This document shows positions 8,704 through 16,952 of a stretch of DNA of 64,000 nucleotides, piece by piece (position 1 is the stretch's first letter; every line of letters starts with the position of its first letter). The translations under genes were made by a program, and so were the position numbers. The notes under the pieces are model-generated. The model was not told where the DNA came from. It searched no databases and saw nothing but the letters and a program-made list of their open reading frames with translations. The DNA comes from Athalassotoga saccharophila. GTDB lineage: Bacteria > Thermotogota > Thermotogae > Mesoaciditogales > Mesoaciditogaceae. The stretch covers positions 1,388,708-1,452,707 of the forward strand of contig NZ_AP019551.1 in assembly GCF_009936215.1 (NCBI RefSeq). Reading direction: 5' to 3'.

Positions 8704-9852
8704 TCAGCGTACTTTTATCTCTTCTTCTGAAGGTCCGAATGAAATGTAATCAATACGCTTTTGAATGTATTTCTCTATCAAAGAGACAAAATCTCCGAAT
8801 TCAGAACTTTCTAAGTTTTTCCAGCCTTTTATGTATTCTATCTCTGCATTTACGTCTTCGAGATCGTGCACGCAAAAAGGTCTATCGTATCCAACGCACA
8901 CACCGATCTTATCGAAACCATTTAGCACGTCTGCCTTGGTCATGACAAGATGATCTGTGTTGGAGATCTCTATGGCATATTTCAACTGGGGAAGATCGAT
9001 CCATCCACACCTTCTCGGTCTGCCGGTAGTCGATCCGAATTCTCCTCCACTTTTTCTTATGGCATCTCCAGTATCGTCATTCAATTCGGTCGGGAAAGGA
9101 CCGGCACCTACCCTTGTCACGTAGGCTTTAAAGACGCCGAAAACTTCATATCCAGCCTTAATTCCGGATCCGTAAGAAAGATAAGATGGAATCGTTGGCG
9201 TCGAGGTAACGTAAGGATAAGTGCCGTACATAGGATCTAACATGATTCCCTGCGTCCCTTCGAATAGGATATCCCCACTTATCTTTGGATCTTCAACTCT
9301 TTCTCTCACCTTATTGAATGATTTTAAAAGATCGTCCTCAAAGTCCTTTTGATATCCACAAAATTTCTTTAGAAGTTTTGCTTTTTCTCTGAAAATTCTT
9401 TCGTCGAAAAGGTCAAAAACGTGCAAAGCAATCCTATTTGCGTCATTCGAAATGGTAGGTCCTATTCCCATCCCAGTTGTCCCGACAGATTTTGCGCCCT
9501 TTAACTTTTCGATTTCGGCGTCCTGCCATCTTTCAACCGGAGTTATGACCCTACACCATTCGGATATGAAAAGCCTTTCTTTGATGTCTGGATAAATTTC
9601 TGAGAGTTTGGCAATCTCATCGTTTAGTATATCGAAATTGACAAGTGTTCCACGTCCTATGAAAAGTTTATTTTTGTCTGTTCCAGTCGGGACAAGATGA
9701 TGAACTACCTTCTTTCCGTTGTGATAAACCGTATGGCCTGCATTTGGACCTCCCGAAAATCTTACGATCCATTCATGCGATCTTGAGAATTTCTGTACAA
9801 CCTTACCCTTTCCTTCGTCTCCCCATTGAAGTCCTACTATGGCAGAATTCAT
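8704..9852 (-). CDS. purA: adenylosuccinate synthetase
   Basis: Joins IMP and aspartate with GTP hydrolysis to make adenylosuccinate, the first committed step to AMP. The N-terminal GLQWGDEGKGKVV phosphate loop with its catalytic Asp, GPNAGHTVYHNGKKVVHH, GTTGMGIGPTISNDANRIAL, and GSTTGRPRRCGWIDL are all clear. At 382 residues it is shorter than the roughly 430 of E. coli PurA; conserved blocks from both ends are present, so this looks like a compact form and not a truncation. AAAGGAG overlaps the end of purB just upstream of its ATG. It follows purB, whose product handles the next reaction. Confidence 0.95.
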   Translation of the reverse strand: MNSAIVGLQWGDEGKGKVVQKFSRSHEWIVRFSGGPNAGHTVYHNGKKVVHHLVPTGTDKNKLFIGRGTLVNFDILNDEIAKLSEIYPDIKERLFISEWCRVITPVERWQDAEIEKLKGAKSVGTTGMGIGPTISNDANRIALHVFDLFDERIFREKAKLLKKFCGYQKDFEDDLLKSFNKVRERVEDPKISGDILFEGTQGIMLDPMYGTYPYVTSTPTIPSYLSYGSGIKAGYEVFGVFKAYVTRVGAGPFPTELNDDTGDAIRKSGGEFGSTTGRPRRCGWIDLPQLKYAIEISNTDHLVMTKADVLNGFDKIGVCVGYDRPFCVHDLEDVNAEIEYIKGWKNLESSEFGDFVSLIEKYIQKRIDYISFGPSEEEIKVR

Positions 9853-9854
9853 CT

Positions 9855-11132
9855 TTAACTCCTTTCAAATCTTTCAAAGATTTTATCGACATTTTTAAGG
9901 TATGGATCTAAAGAAAAAGCGTCCTCTAAGTCTATATCCGTGTATTTTTTCATAGCCTCTTTCAGACTCCTTTCCTCTCCGTCCCATACCTTCATCGAAG
10001 CATTTTGGACAATTCTATAGGCCTCTTCGCGGCTTAAGCCGCTATTTACAAGTTTTAAAAGCACCTTCTCAGAGAAGACAAGGCCTCCGGTCATGTATAT
10101 ATTCTCCTTCATTTTCTTTTCCTCAATTTTAAGTCCATTTATGATTTTATTCAGTTCATCTATCATGAAATAAAGCGTTGAAGTCGTATCGGGAAAGATA
10201 ATACGCTCAACAGATGAATGTGAGATATCTCTTTCGTGCCATAGCGCTATATCTTCCATTGCAGAAATGGCGTATCCTCTCAAAACCCTTGAAAGACCGG
10301 AAATTCTTTCATCCTTTACGGGATTTTTCTTGTGAGGCATCGCGCTCGAACCTCTTTGGGTAGAAGAAAATGGCTCCTGAACTTCGCGTATCTCCGTTCT
10401 TTGAAGGTTCCTGATTTCCGTCGATATTCTTTCCAATTCTCCGCCAACTATCGCTATAGATGAGATGTATCCGGCATGAAGATCTCTCGGAAGGATTTGC
10501 GTGGATATTTTTGCAGGTTTTAGTTTGAGTTTTTTGCATACCATCTCTTCAATTTCAACCGGCACATTTGCGTAATTTCCAACGGCGCCCGATATCTTTC
10601 CGATCGATACATTTTCTTTCTCTCTTTCAAGCCTTTCTTTACTTCTCTCAAGCCCGTAATACCAGTTCAATACCTTAAGACCGAATGTCGTCGGTTCTGC
10701 GTGGACTCCATGGGTTCTTCCTATGATGGGCGTGTATTTGTAATTTTTTGCAAGTGTCAAAGTTGAACTCATTAACTCTTCCATCTTCGAAAGTATCAGA
10801 TCCATTGCTCTAACGGCGGCGATCGAAAAGGCTGTATCAACAACGTCGGAGGATGTCAGACCGTAATGAAAGTATCTTGCCTCATCTCCCATAGTCGAGG
10901 TGACAGATTTTATAAAGGCAATAACATCATGATTGACATTTGATTCGATCTGGTTTATCTCTTCTACATCTATCCTTGAATGCTTTCTGGCCAACTGTGA
11001 GTATCCCTTGGGAATGACTCCTATCTCTTCGTAAGATTCCATAACGGCTATTTCGACCTCAAGCCATCTTTCGAACTTTCTCTCCTCAGACCAGAGATCT
11101 TTCATACACGATGGAGTATACCTTTCTATCAT
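9855..11132 (-). CDS. purB: adenylosuccinate lyase
   Basis: Fumarase-superfamily enzyme that releases fumarate from SAICAR and from adenylosuccinate, so it acts twice in purine synthesis. The signature GSSAMPHKKNPVKDERISG is present, as are GRTHGVHAEPTTFG and TSSDVVDTAFS. I start it at the ATG encoding MIERYTPSCMKDLW, since the guaA stop and GGGAGTGAG lie immediately upstream; a longer in-frame reading adds 19 residues that overlap guaA and do not resemble PurB. That gives about 425 residues, normal for the family. It lies between guaA and purA with gaps of only a few bases. Confidence 0.95.
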   Translation of the reverse strand: MIERYTPSCMKDLWSEERKFERWLEVEIAVMESYEEIGVIPKGYSQLARKHSRIDVEEINQIESNVNHDVIAFIKSVTSTMGDEARYFHYGLTSSDVVDTAFSIAAVRAMDLILSKMEELMSSTLTLAKNYKYTPIIGRTHGVHAEPTTFGLKVLNWYYGLERSKERLEREKENVSIGKISGAVGNYANVPVEIEEMVCKKLKLKPAKISTQILPRDLHAGYISSIAIVGGELERISTEIRNLQRTEIREVQEPFSSTQRGSSAMPHKKNPVKDERISGLSRVLRGYAISAMEDIALWHERDISHSSVERIIFPDTTSTLYFMIDELNKIINGLKIEEKKMKENIYMTGGLVFSEKVLLKLVNSGLSREEAYRIVQNASMKVWDGEERSLKEAMKKYTDIDLEDAFSLDPYLKNVDKIFERFERS

Positions 11133-11136
11133 CTTC

Positions 11137-12636
11137 TCACTCCCATTCGATAGTCGAAGGAGGTTTGTCGGTAATATCGTAGACAACACGACCGATTTGT
11201 GGAATTTTAGAGGTTATTTCTGATGAAGCAATCCTTAAAATCTCAAATGGTATTTGATGCCATGAGGCCGTCATCCCATCAACGCTATCGACGGCACGAA
11301 GGGCAAGGACATATCCGTAAGATCGCGCATCTCCCTTTACCCCAACAGATCTGACCGGCAAAAGAACGGAGAAGGCCTGCCATATCCTTGAATATTCGCC
11401 CGTTTTCATAAGTACATTTACAAATATATCATCTGCTTCTCTTAAAATCTCGACCTTTTCCCTTGTTATCTCGCCAAGAATTCTAACTCCAAGGCCCGGT
11501 CCCGGGAAAGGATGCCGGGATACAAAGGTATCGGAAAGCCCCATCAATCTTCCAACTTCTCTGACTTCATCTTTGAAAAGAGTCCTTAGAGGTTCCAAAA
11601 TCTTTAAATTCATCTTCTCGGGAAGTCCTCCAACGTTGTGATGGCTTTTTATCTTCGCACTTCTTTGTGAAGATGCGGCAGATTCTATAACATCCGGATA
11701 TATCGTCCCCTGCAACAAAAACGTAGCCCCGCTCGATCTCGCTTCCCTTTCGAAAACCTCTATGAAAGTATTTCCTATTATCTTTCTTTTTTCCTCTGGA
11801 TCAAAGATACCTTTTAACCTTTCAAAAAAGAGTTCAGAGGCGTTGACGTACTTCACATTTATTCCGAGAGTGGAAAGATTTTGAGGGACATGCATGTCCA
11901 TCTTTCTGAGTAATCCGTGATCAACGAATATCGGAATCAGATTATCTCCAACGGCTCTGTGTGTCAGAAGAGCCGCAACGGTTGAATCGACTCCTCCAGA
12001 AATCGCACCTATAATTCTTTGATCCTTTACAGTACTTTTTATCCGGGATATTTCTGAATCGATGAAATTGTTCATCGTCCATTCGGGTTTTGCCTTGCAT
12101 ATTCCAAAAACGAAATTCTTTATTATCTCGCGTCCATAAGAGGTATGAACGACTTCTGGATGAAATTGTATAGCGTAAATTTTACCATTTTCATATTCAA
12201 ATCCTGCCGTTATTCCTGTCTCGCTTATTGCCGTCTTTAAAAAGTTAGGAGGAAGTGCCTCGACAATGTCTCCATGGCTCATCCATGTTATACTCTCTGA
12301 TGGAATCCCTTCAAAAAGCGCTGATTGAAATAATTTCACCTTCGTAAGGCCGTATTCACCCTGCGCACCTTTTGCCACACGTCCGCCAAAATTTTCGGCA
12401 AGCAGATGCATTCCATAGCATATCCCAAGGACCGGCACCTTCCCTATCAATTGAGGAAGATCGTATCGTTTTTCGTAAACACTCTCAGGTCCGCCCGAAA
12501 GAATGACTCCCGATTCCTTACCGGTAAAATCGTAATCGGGCCCCACAACTTTCGAGAAAACTCCGATTTCTCTTACGCGCCTTGCAAGCAACTGCGTGTA
12601 CTGCGATCCGTAATCAACCACGACGATTTCATCCAT
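11137..12636 (-). CDS. guaA: GMP synthase (glutamine-hydrolysing)
   Basis: Converts XMP to GMP with ATP and ammonia from glutamine. The N-terminal class I amidotransferase domain has ILSGGPESVYE, LGICYGMHLL (catalytic Cys at about 73) and QFHPEV; the synthetase domain has the PP-loop GAISGGVDSTVAALL; the C-terminal dimerisation domain ends KPPSTIEWE, the nearly invariant GuaA end. Length 499 is normal. GGGAGGG precedes the ATG. It heads guaA-purB-purA-coaE, and its leader holds a candidate transcription attenuator, pointing to control by purine supply or another signal. Confidence 0.97.
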   Translation of the reverse strand: MDEIVVVDYGSQYTQLLARRVREIGVFSKVVGPDYDFTGKESGVILSGGPESVYEKRYDLPQLIGKVPVLGICYGMHLLAENFGGRVAKGAQGEYGLTKVKLFQSALFEGIPSESITWMSHGDIVEALPPNFLKTAISETGITAGFEYENGKIYAIQFHPEVVHTSYGREIIKNFVFGICKAKPEWTMNNFIDSEISRIKSTVKDQRIIGAISGGVDSTVAALLTHRAVGDNLIPIFVDHGLLRKMDMHVPQNLSTLGINVKYVNASELFFERLKGIFDPEEKRKIIGNTFIEVFEREARSSGATFLLQGTIYPDVIESAASSQRSAKIKSHHNVGGLPEKMNLKILEPLRTLFKDEVREVGRLMGLSDTFVSRHPFPGPGLGVRILGEITREKVEILREADDIFVNVLMKTGEYSRIWQAFSVLLPVRSVGVKGDARSYGYVLALRAVDSVDGMTASWHQIPFEILRIASSEITSKIPQIGRVVYDITDKPPSTIEWE

Positions 12637-12654
12637 TTTACCCTCCCAAAAATG

Positions 12655-12700
12655 AAAAAAGCCCCGTTAATTTTCCGTCTCCATCTCAGGGCTTTGGACA
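12655..12700 (-). promoter_or_regulatory. candidate transcription attenuator in the guaA leader
   Basis: Read on the minus strand, AAAGCCC (12695-12689) pairs with GGGCTTT (12664-12658), followed by a T-run: an intrinsic terminator about 20 bases ahead of the guaA start. No minus-strand gene lies upstream, so it belongs to the guaA leader. A second hairpin is possible, with GTCTgtCC just 5' pairing to GGAGAC in the loop; with the terminator stem it would form a pseudoknot-like fold. I do not recognise a known riboswitch class. Confidence 0.55.
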
Positions 12701-12724
12701 GACACATCTTTATTTTATCACATA

Positions 12725-12733
12725 AATATACCA
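12725..12733 (-). promoter_or_regulatory. probable extended -10 of the guaA operon
   Basis: On the minus strand TGGTATATT matches the extended -10 pattern seen at other genes here, with one mismatch. It would give a leader of about 80 bases that contains the terminator-like hairpin. No convincing -35 is visible. Confidence 0.5.
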
Positions 12734-12811
12734 AACAAAATTCAAATTTTTCACTTTACTTTGTGTTCACCGATCAAGACATTCTGCCAATTCATTTTCG
12801 ATGAAGTGTAG

Positions 12812-12820
12812 TGATATAAT
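12812..12820 (+). promoter_or_regulatory. extended -10 promoter of gatA operon
   Basis: TGATATAAT is an extended -10 about 28 bases before the first ATG of the gatA region, and is divergent from the guaA promoter. No good -35 is seen. Confidence 0.6.
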
Positions 12821-12847
12821 TGACGTAGATTTCGAGAAGGGAGGAAA

Positions 12848-14226
12848 ATGATACGACAAATCCTGGAGTTGAAGAATTAATAGAGAAGATAAAGAACCAT
12901 ACGTTATCATGCGATGAAAGCGTTGAAAATGCGATAGATAAGATAAAAAAGATCGATCCAAAGATAAAGGCATGCATTTCTACCCCTGTTGTGAATGGAA
13001 AGGATGGTATACTTAAAGGTATTCCATTTGCCGTTAAAGACAATATGGAAGTAATTGGAACAAAGACTACCTGTGCTTCTAAAATCCTTGAAAATTATGT
13101 TTCTCCTTACACGGCCACGGCCGTTCAAAAGGTGCTCGATAACGGTGCGACTCTCGTCGCGAAGACCAATATGGATGAATTCGCCATGGGAGCATCGACC
13201 GAATACTCTGCCTTCTTCACAACCAAAAATCCACTTGATCTCGAAAGAGTGCCCGGAGGATCAAGCGGTGGTTCTGCCGCGGCAGTTGCAAGCGGAATGG
13301 TACCATTCGCGCTCGGATCGGATACCGGCGGATCGATAAGACAGCCCGCTTCATTTTGCGGTCTGGTCGGGTACAAGCCTACCTACGGACTTGTATCGAG
13401 ATACGGGCTTGTCGCCTTTGCATCTTCTCTCGATCAAATAGGTCCTATAACGCAAAATGTAAGGGATGCGGCCCTAATAGGAGAAATCCTTTTTGGAATG
13501 GACCCAAAAGATTCAACGACGGTCGAAAAGCACTTATCACTTTTGAAGGATATAGAAAATCCGATAAAAAATTTCAAATTCGCCGTACCAAAAGAGTTTG
13601 TAAAAGATTTGAACTCAGACGTTAAGAGGATATTCGAGGGGGTAATCGATCGATTCAAAAAGATGGACGTTAAAGTTGAAGAAGTTTCTATACCTTCTTT
13701 GAAATATTCGGTAGCCGTTTATTACATAATAGCGCCGGCCGAGGCCTCTTCGAATCTCGCAAGGTACGATGGAATAAGATACGGTCTCAGCGTCGATGGT
13801 AAGTCTATAGACGAGGTATACATGAGAACAAAGGATGAAGGCTTTGGAAGGGAAGTAAAGCGGAGAATAATGATAGGTACCTTTACGCTTTCGGCCACAT
13901 ATTACGATGCGTATTTCGACAAGGCACAAAGGACAAGGGCAAAGATAGTAAACGAAATGAATAAGGTCTTCGACTCTTACGATGCGATAATAGGACCTAC
14001 GACACCTAATGTTGCTTTCAAAATAGGTCAACTTTCATCGCCTCTCGAATATTATCTTCAGGACATATACACGATTCCTGCCAACCTTGCAGGATTACCG
14101 GCAATAAGTCTTCCGATGGGAAAGATAGGAGGTATGCCCGTTGGTCTTCAGATAATGTGCAAAAGATTCGAAGACGATAAAATGTTGAGGATCGCCAGAA
14201 ATTACGAAAAGGTAAGTCAGGGGTGA
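12848..14226 (+). CDS. gatA: aspartyl/glutamyl-tRNA amidotransferase subunit A, with a 5' frame problem
   Basis: Amidase subunit that makes ammonia from glutamine to convert mischarged Glu-tRNA(Gln) or Asp-tRNA(Asn). Catalytic Lys lies in GIPFAVKDNMEV, and the Ser-cisSer pair in the VPGGSSGGSAAAVASG and GSDTGGSIRQPASF blocks. The gatA frame stays coding-like up to about 12844 (PGVEELIEKIKNHTL, then KKIDPKIKA, which fits the GatA N-terminus), but it has no ATG, GTG or TTG before GTG 12991, which would remove about 45 conserved residues. The well-placed ATG 12848 (after AGGGAGG) is one base out of frame and stops after 10 codons. A single missing base just after that ATG would restore the gene. 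gatC is not nearby. Confidence 0.88.
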
Positions 14227-14230
14227 AGAT

Positions 14231-15661
14231 ATGAAATCCGTTATAGGACTCGAAATACACGCCCAGTTACTCACAGAGACAAAGGCTTTTTGTGCATGCA
14301 AAATAGACGTTAACGCAAAACCGAACACAAATATATGTCCGGTATGTACCGGTCAACCCGGCGCGCTGCCCGTGTTGAATGAAAAGGTAGTCGAATTTGC
14401 CATAAAGAGTGGACTTGCACTTAACTGTGAAATTCATCAGAGGTCTTCTTTTGACAGAAAGAATTATTTCTATCCCGATCTTCCAAAGGGTTATCAAATA
14501 ACCCAGTACTTTCATCCGATAGCAACGGAAGGGTATATAAATCTTGACAGTGGTAAAAAAGTAAGAATAAGAAGGATCCACATAGAAGAAGATGCCGGAA
14601 AGATGATCCATTCAACTGAGAATATAACCGAGTCCAAAGAAAGTTTGATAGACTTCAACAGATGTGGTGTTCCCCTTATAGAAATAGTCACAGAACCAGA
14701 CATGGAAGAACCTCTCGAGGCAAAAGAATTCATGGAAAAGTTAAGAGATATTCTCAGAACGATAGATGTGTGCAGTGGAAATATGGAAGAAGGAGCCCTA
14801 CGCTGCGATGCGAATGTTTCAGTCATCGATGACAATGGAAGATCGAGTTCAAGAGTAGAGGTAAAAAACATAAATTCATTCAGGTATGTCCAGTACGCTT
14901 TAGAATACGAAATAGATCGCATCTCAAAATCTCTGAAAGAAGGGAAAGACGTAAAGCATGAAACACGTGGGTGGGACTTTGTGACAAGGACAACGGTTTC
15001 TTTGAGATCGAAAGAGGAAGAAAATGATTACCGGTACTTTCCAGAGCCGGATCTTCCCATTCTCGAGGTCTCGAAAGACCTCATAGAACAAGTAAAAAAG
15101 ACTCTCCCCGAATTGCCGGATCAGAAGGCCGAAAGATATGTAAAAACATTTGGAATATCCGACTACAACGCTAAAATAATATCGAAAGATCGTGATCTCG
15201 CTAATTATTTTGAAAGTACAATATCAGCCGGTGTAGATCCTAAAGATGGCGCAAACTGGATCGTCAATGATTTACTTAGCCTTTTTAATGCAGACTCGGC
15301 CGAATTCGACCCGGGAAAAGTTTCCGTCGATGCTTTGAAGATCTTGATAGATTACACGAATTCTTCGAAAATATCGAGATTGTCTGCCAAAGAGGTAATG
15401 TCAGAAGTTTACAAAAGCGGCAGAAACCCAGCCGATATAATAAAGGAAAGAAATCTTATCCAGGTCTCCGATGAAGAATCCCTCATTCCAATCATAAAAA
15501 AAGTGATAGAGGGAAATCCTGCAGTTGTCGATCAATACAGAAAAGGTAAGACTTCAGTAGTTGGATTTTTTGTCGGTAACGTTATGAAAGAAACAAAGGG
15601 AAAGGCAGATCCGAAAGCCGTCGGAGAACTTGTTAAGAAAGTGCTGGACGGTAAAGTATGA
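14231..15661 (+). CDS. gatB: aspartyl/glutamyl-tRNA amidotransferase subunit B
   Basis: Subunit that binds the mischarged tRNA, phosphorylates its acyl group and receives ammonia from GatA. It opens with GLEIHAQLLTETKAFCACK and contains CPVCTGQPGALPVLN, RKNYFYPDLPKGYQITQ, GVPLIEIVTEPDM and RYFPEPDLP, all GatB hallmarks, plus a C-terminal YqeY-like tail domain. Length 476 is normal. It starts five bases after gatA with GGTGAAG as ribosome site, and its TGA overlaps the folP ATG. The presence of gatAB suggests indirect charging of Gln and/or Asn tRNAs. Confidence 0.97.
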   Translation: MKSVIGLEIHAQLLTETKAFCACKIDVNAKPNTNICPVCTGQPGALPVLNEKVVEFAIKSGLALNCEIHQRSSFDRKNYFYPDLPKGYQITQYFHPIATEGYINLDSGKKVRIRRIHIEEDAGKMIHSTENITESKESLIDFNRCGVPLIEIVTEPDMEEPLEAKEFMEKLRDILRTIDVCSGNMEEGALRCDANVSVIDDNGRSSSRVEVKNINSFRYVQYALEYEIDRISKSLKEGKDVKHETRGWDFVTRTTVSLRSKEEENDYRYFPEPDLPILEVSKDLIEQVKKTLPELPDQKAERYVKTFGISDYNAKIISKDRDLANYFESTISAGVDPKDGANWIVNDLLSLFNADSAEFDPGKVSVDALKILIDYTNSSKISRLSAKEVMSEVYKSGRNPADIIKERNLIQVSDEESLIPIIKKVIEGNPAVVDQYRKGKTSVVGFFVGNVMKETKGKADPKAVGELVKKVLDGKV

Positions 15662-16479
15662 AAATAGGATCAAAAGAATTTGACTTTTCAAGAGTCTACA
15701 TCATGGGGATTCTCAATCTGACCGAAGACTCATTTTACCCTCCAAGCAGGGTTAAGATCGAAGATGTAGAAAGAAAAGCCCTTGGAATGATAAATGAAGG
15801 TGTGGACATAATAGATGTTGGTGCGGAATCGACAAGGCCCGGATCAGATCCTGTGGATCCTCAGGAAGAGGCCCGAAGAATAGATCTTGCCGTCAGGGCA
15901 ATAAGAAGAATAAGCGATATCCCCATTTCTGTAGACACTTACAGATCTGAAACTGCCATTGTTGGTCTTAAGGCTGGAGCAAATATGGTCAACGATATAA
16001 GCGGTCTTAAATTCGACGATCGAATGGCAGAGGTGTGCGCTAACTTTGATGTGCCGGTTGTCATGATGCACATAAAAGGCACTCCCAAAAACATGCAAGA
16101 AAATCCATTTTACGAAGACGTGTTAAAAGAAGTGTACGAGGAATTCGAGAGGATGATTGAAAAAGCCATAAAGGCCGGCATAAAAGAATCGCAGATCGTG
16201 ATAGATCCGGGGATAGGATTCGGTAAAAGGCTCGAAGATAACCTCAAATTGATAGGTCATATCGATACTTTCAAAAAACTCGGGAAGCCTATTCTGATAG
16301 GCATATCGAGAAAATCGATGATAAGTAAGATTATGCCCATGGATGTCAGCGAAAGATTAGAACCAACAATTGCCCTTAATACCATAGCGGCAATGAAAGG
16401 TGCAAACATAATAAGAGTTCATGATGTATTTTCACATGTAAAGGCCATGAAAATGGTCGATGCCATTATGGGGGTGTAG
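15658..16479 (+). CDS. folP: dihydropteroate synthase
   Basis: Joins p-aminobenzoate to hydroxymethyl-dihydropterin diphosphate in folate synthesis. The first signature reads YIMGILNLTEDSFYPPS (commonly NVTPDSF) and the second reads GVDIIDVGAESTRPGS. Further blocks are SVDTYRSETA, NDISGL, VVMMHIKGTPKNMQ, DPGIGFGKRLEDNLKLI and GISRKSMI. Length 273 fits. It overlaps gatB by four bases and is followed two bases later by folK, the enzyme that makes its pterin substrate. Confidence 0.96.
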   Translation: MKIGSKEFDFSRVYIMGILNLTEDSFYPPSRVKIEDVERKALGMINEGVDIIDVGAESTRPGSDPVDPQEEARRIDLAVRAIRRISDIPISVDTYRSETAIVGLKAGANMVNDISGLKFDDRMAEVCANFDVPVVMMHIKGTPKNMQENPFYEDVLKEVYEEFERMIEKAIKAGIKESQIVIDPGIGFGKRLEDNLKLIGHIDTFKKLGKPILIGISRKSMISKIMPMDVSERLEPTIALNTIAAMKGANIIRVHDVFSHVKAMKMVDAIMGV

Positions 16480-16481
16480 TT

Positions 16482-16952
16482 ATGGAACATTTTGTGTACG
16501 TAGCCTTTGGTTCAAATTTGGGAGATAGGAAAGATAACATCTTGCGCGCCATAGAAGAGATGAAAAAGAAAAAGATGGAATTTTTGAGGATATCCACCAT
16601 GTACGAGACAGAACCGTACGGCCTAAAAGATCAGCCTAAATTCATAAATTGCGCCGCTCTAATAAAAACATCGTATGCTCCTATGGAACTTATGGACACA
16701 CTTTTAGACATTGAAAAGATTCTTGGAAGGGTAAGAAATGTAAAATGGGGGCCGAGAACGATAGATATAGACATACTGTTCTACGATCATAGAATAATAA
16801 ATTTTGTCGATCTCATAATACCTCATCCTGATCTTCAAAACAGAGAATTCGTTTTGAGGCCGCTTGCCGAGATAGCGCCAGATTATATTCATCCAAAATT
16901 GAAAAAGAGCGTATTTGAAATGCTCAACGAAATAGAAGGTGTAAAAATTTGA
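16482..16952 (+). CDS. folK: 2-amino-4-hydroxy-6-hydroxymethyldihydropteridine diphosphokinase
   Basis: Transfers diphosphate from ATP to hydroxymethyl-dihydropterin, giving the FolP substrate. VAFGSNLGDRKDNILRAI, YETEPYGLKDQPKFIN, WGPRTIDIDILFY (metal-binding Asp pair) and IPHPDLQNREFVLRPL cover the whole HPPK pattern. Length 156 is standard. It sits two bases after folP and its stop overlaps the TTG start of nadE. Confidence 0.96.
   Translation: MEHFVYVAFGSNLGDRKDNILRAIEEMKKKKMEFLRISTMYETEPYGLKDQPKFINCAALIKTSYAPMELMDTLLDIEKILGRVRNVKWGPRTIDIDILFYDHRIINFVDLIIPHPDLQNREFVLRPLAEIAPDYIHPKLKKSVFEMLNEIEGVKI

Noticed and set aside
12658-12695. Terminator for a plus-strand transcript
   Set aside because: On the plus strand the stem is followed by GGACAG and not a T-run, and no plus-strand gene lies before it.
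12991-14226. gatA starting at GTG 12991 as the real start
   Set aside because: It would remove about 45 residues that read as normal GatA N-terminus, and no ribosome site precedes the GTG.
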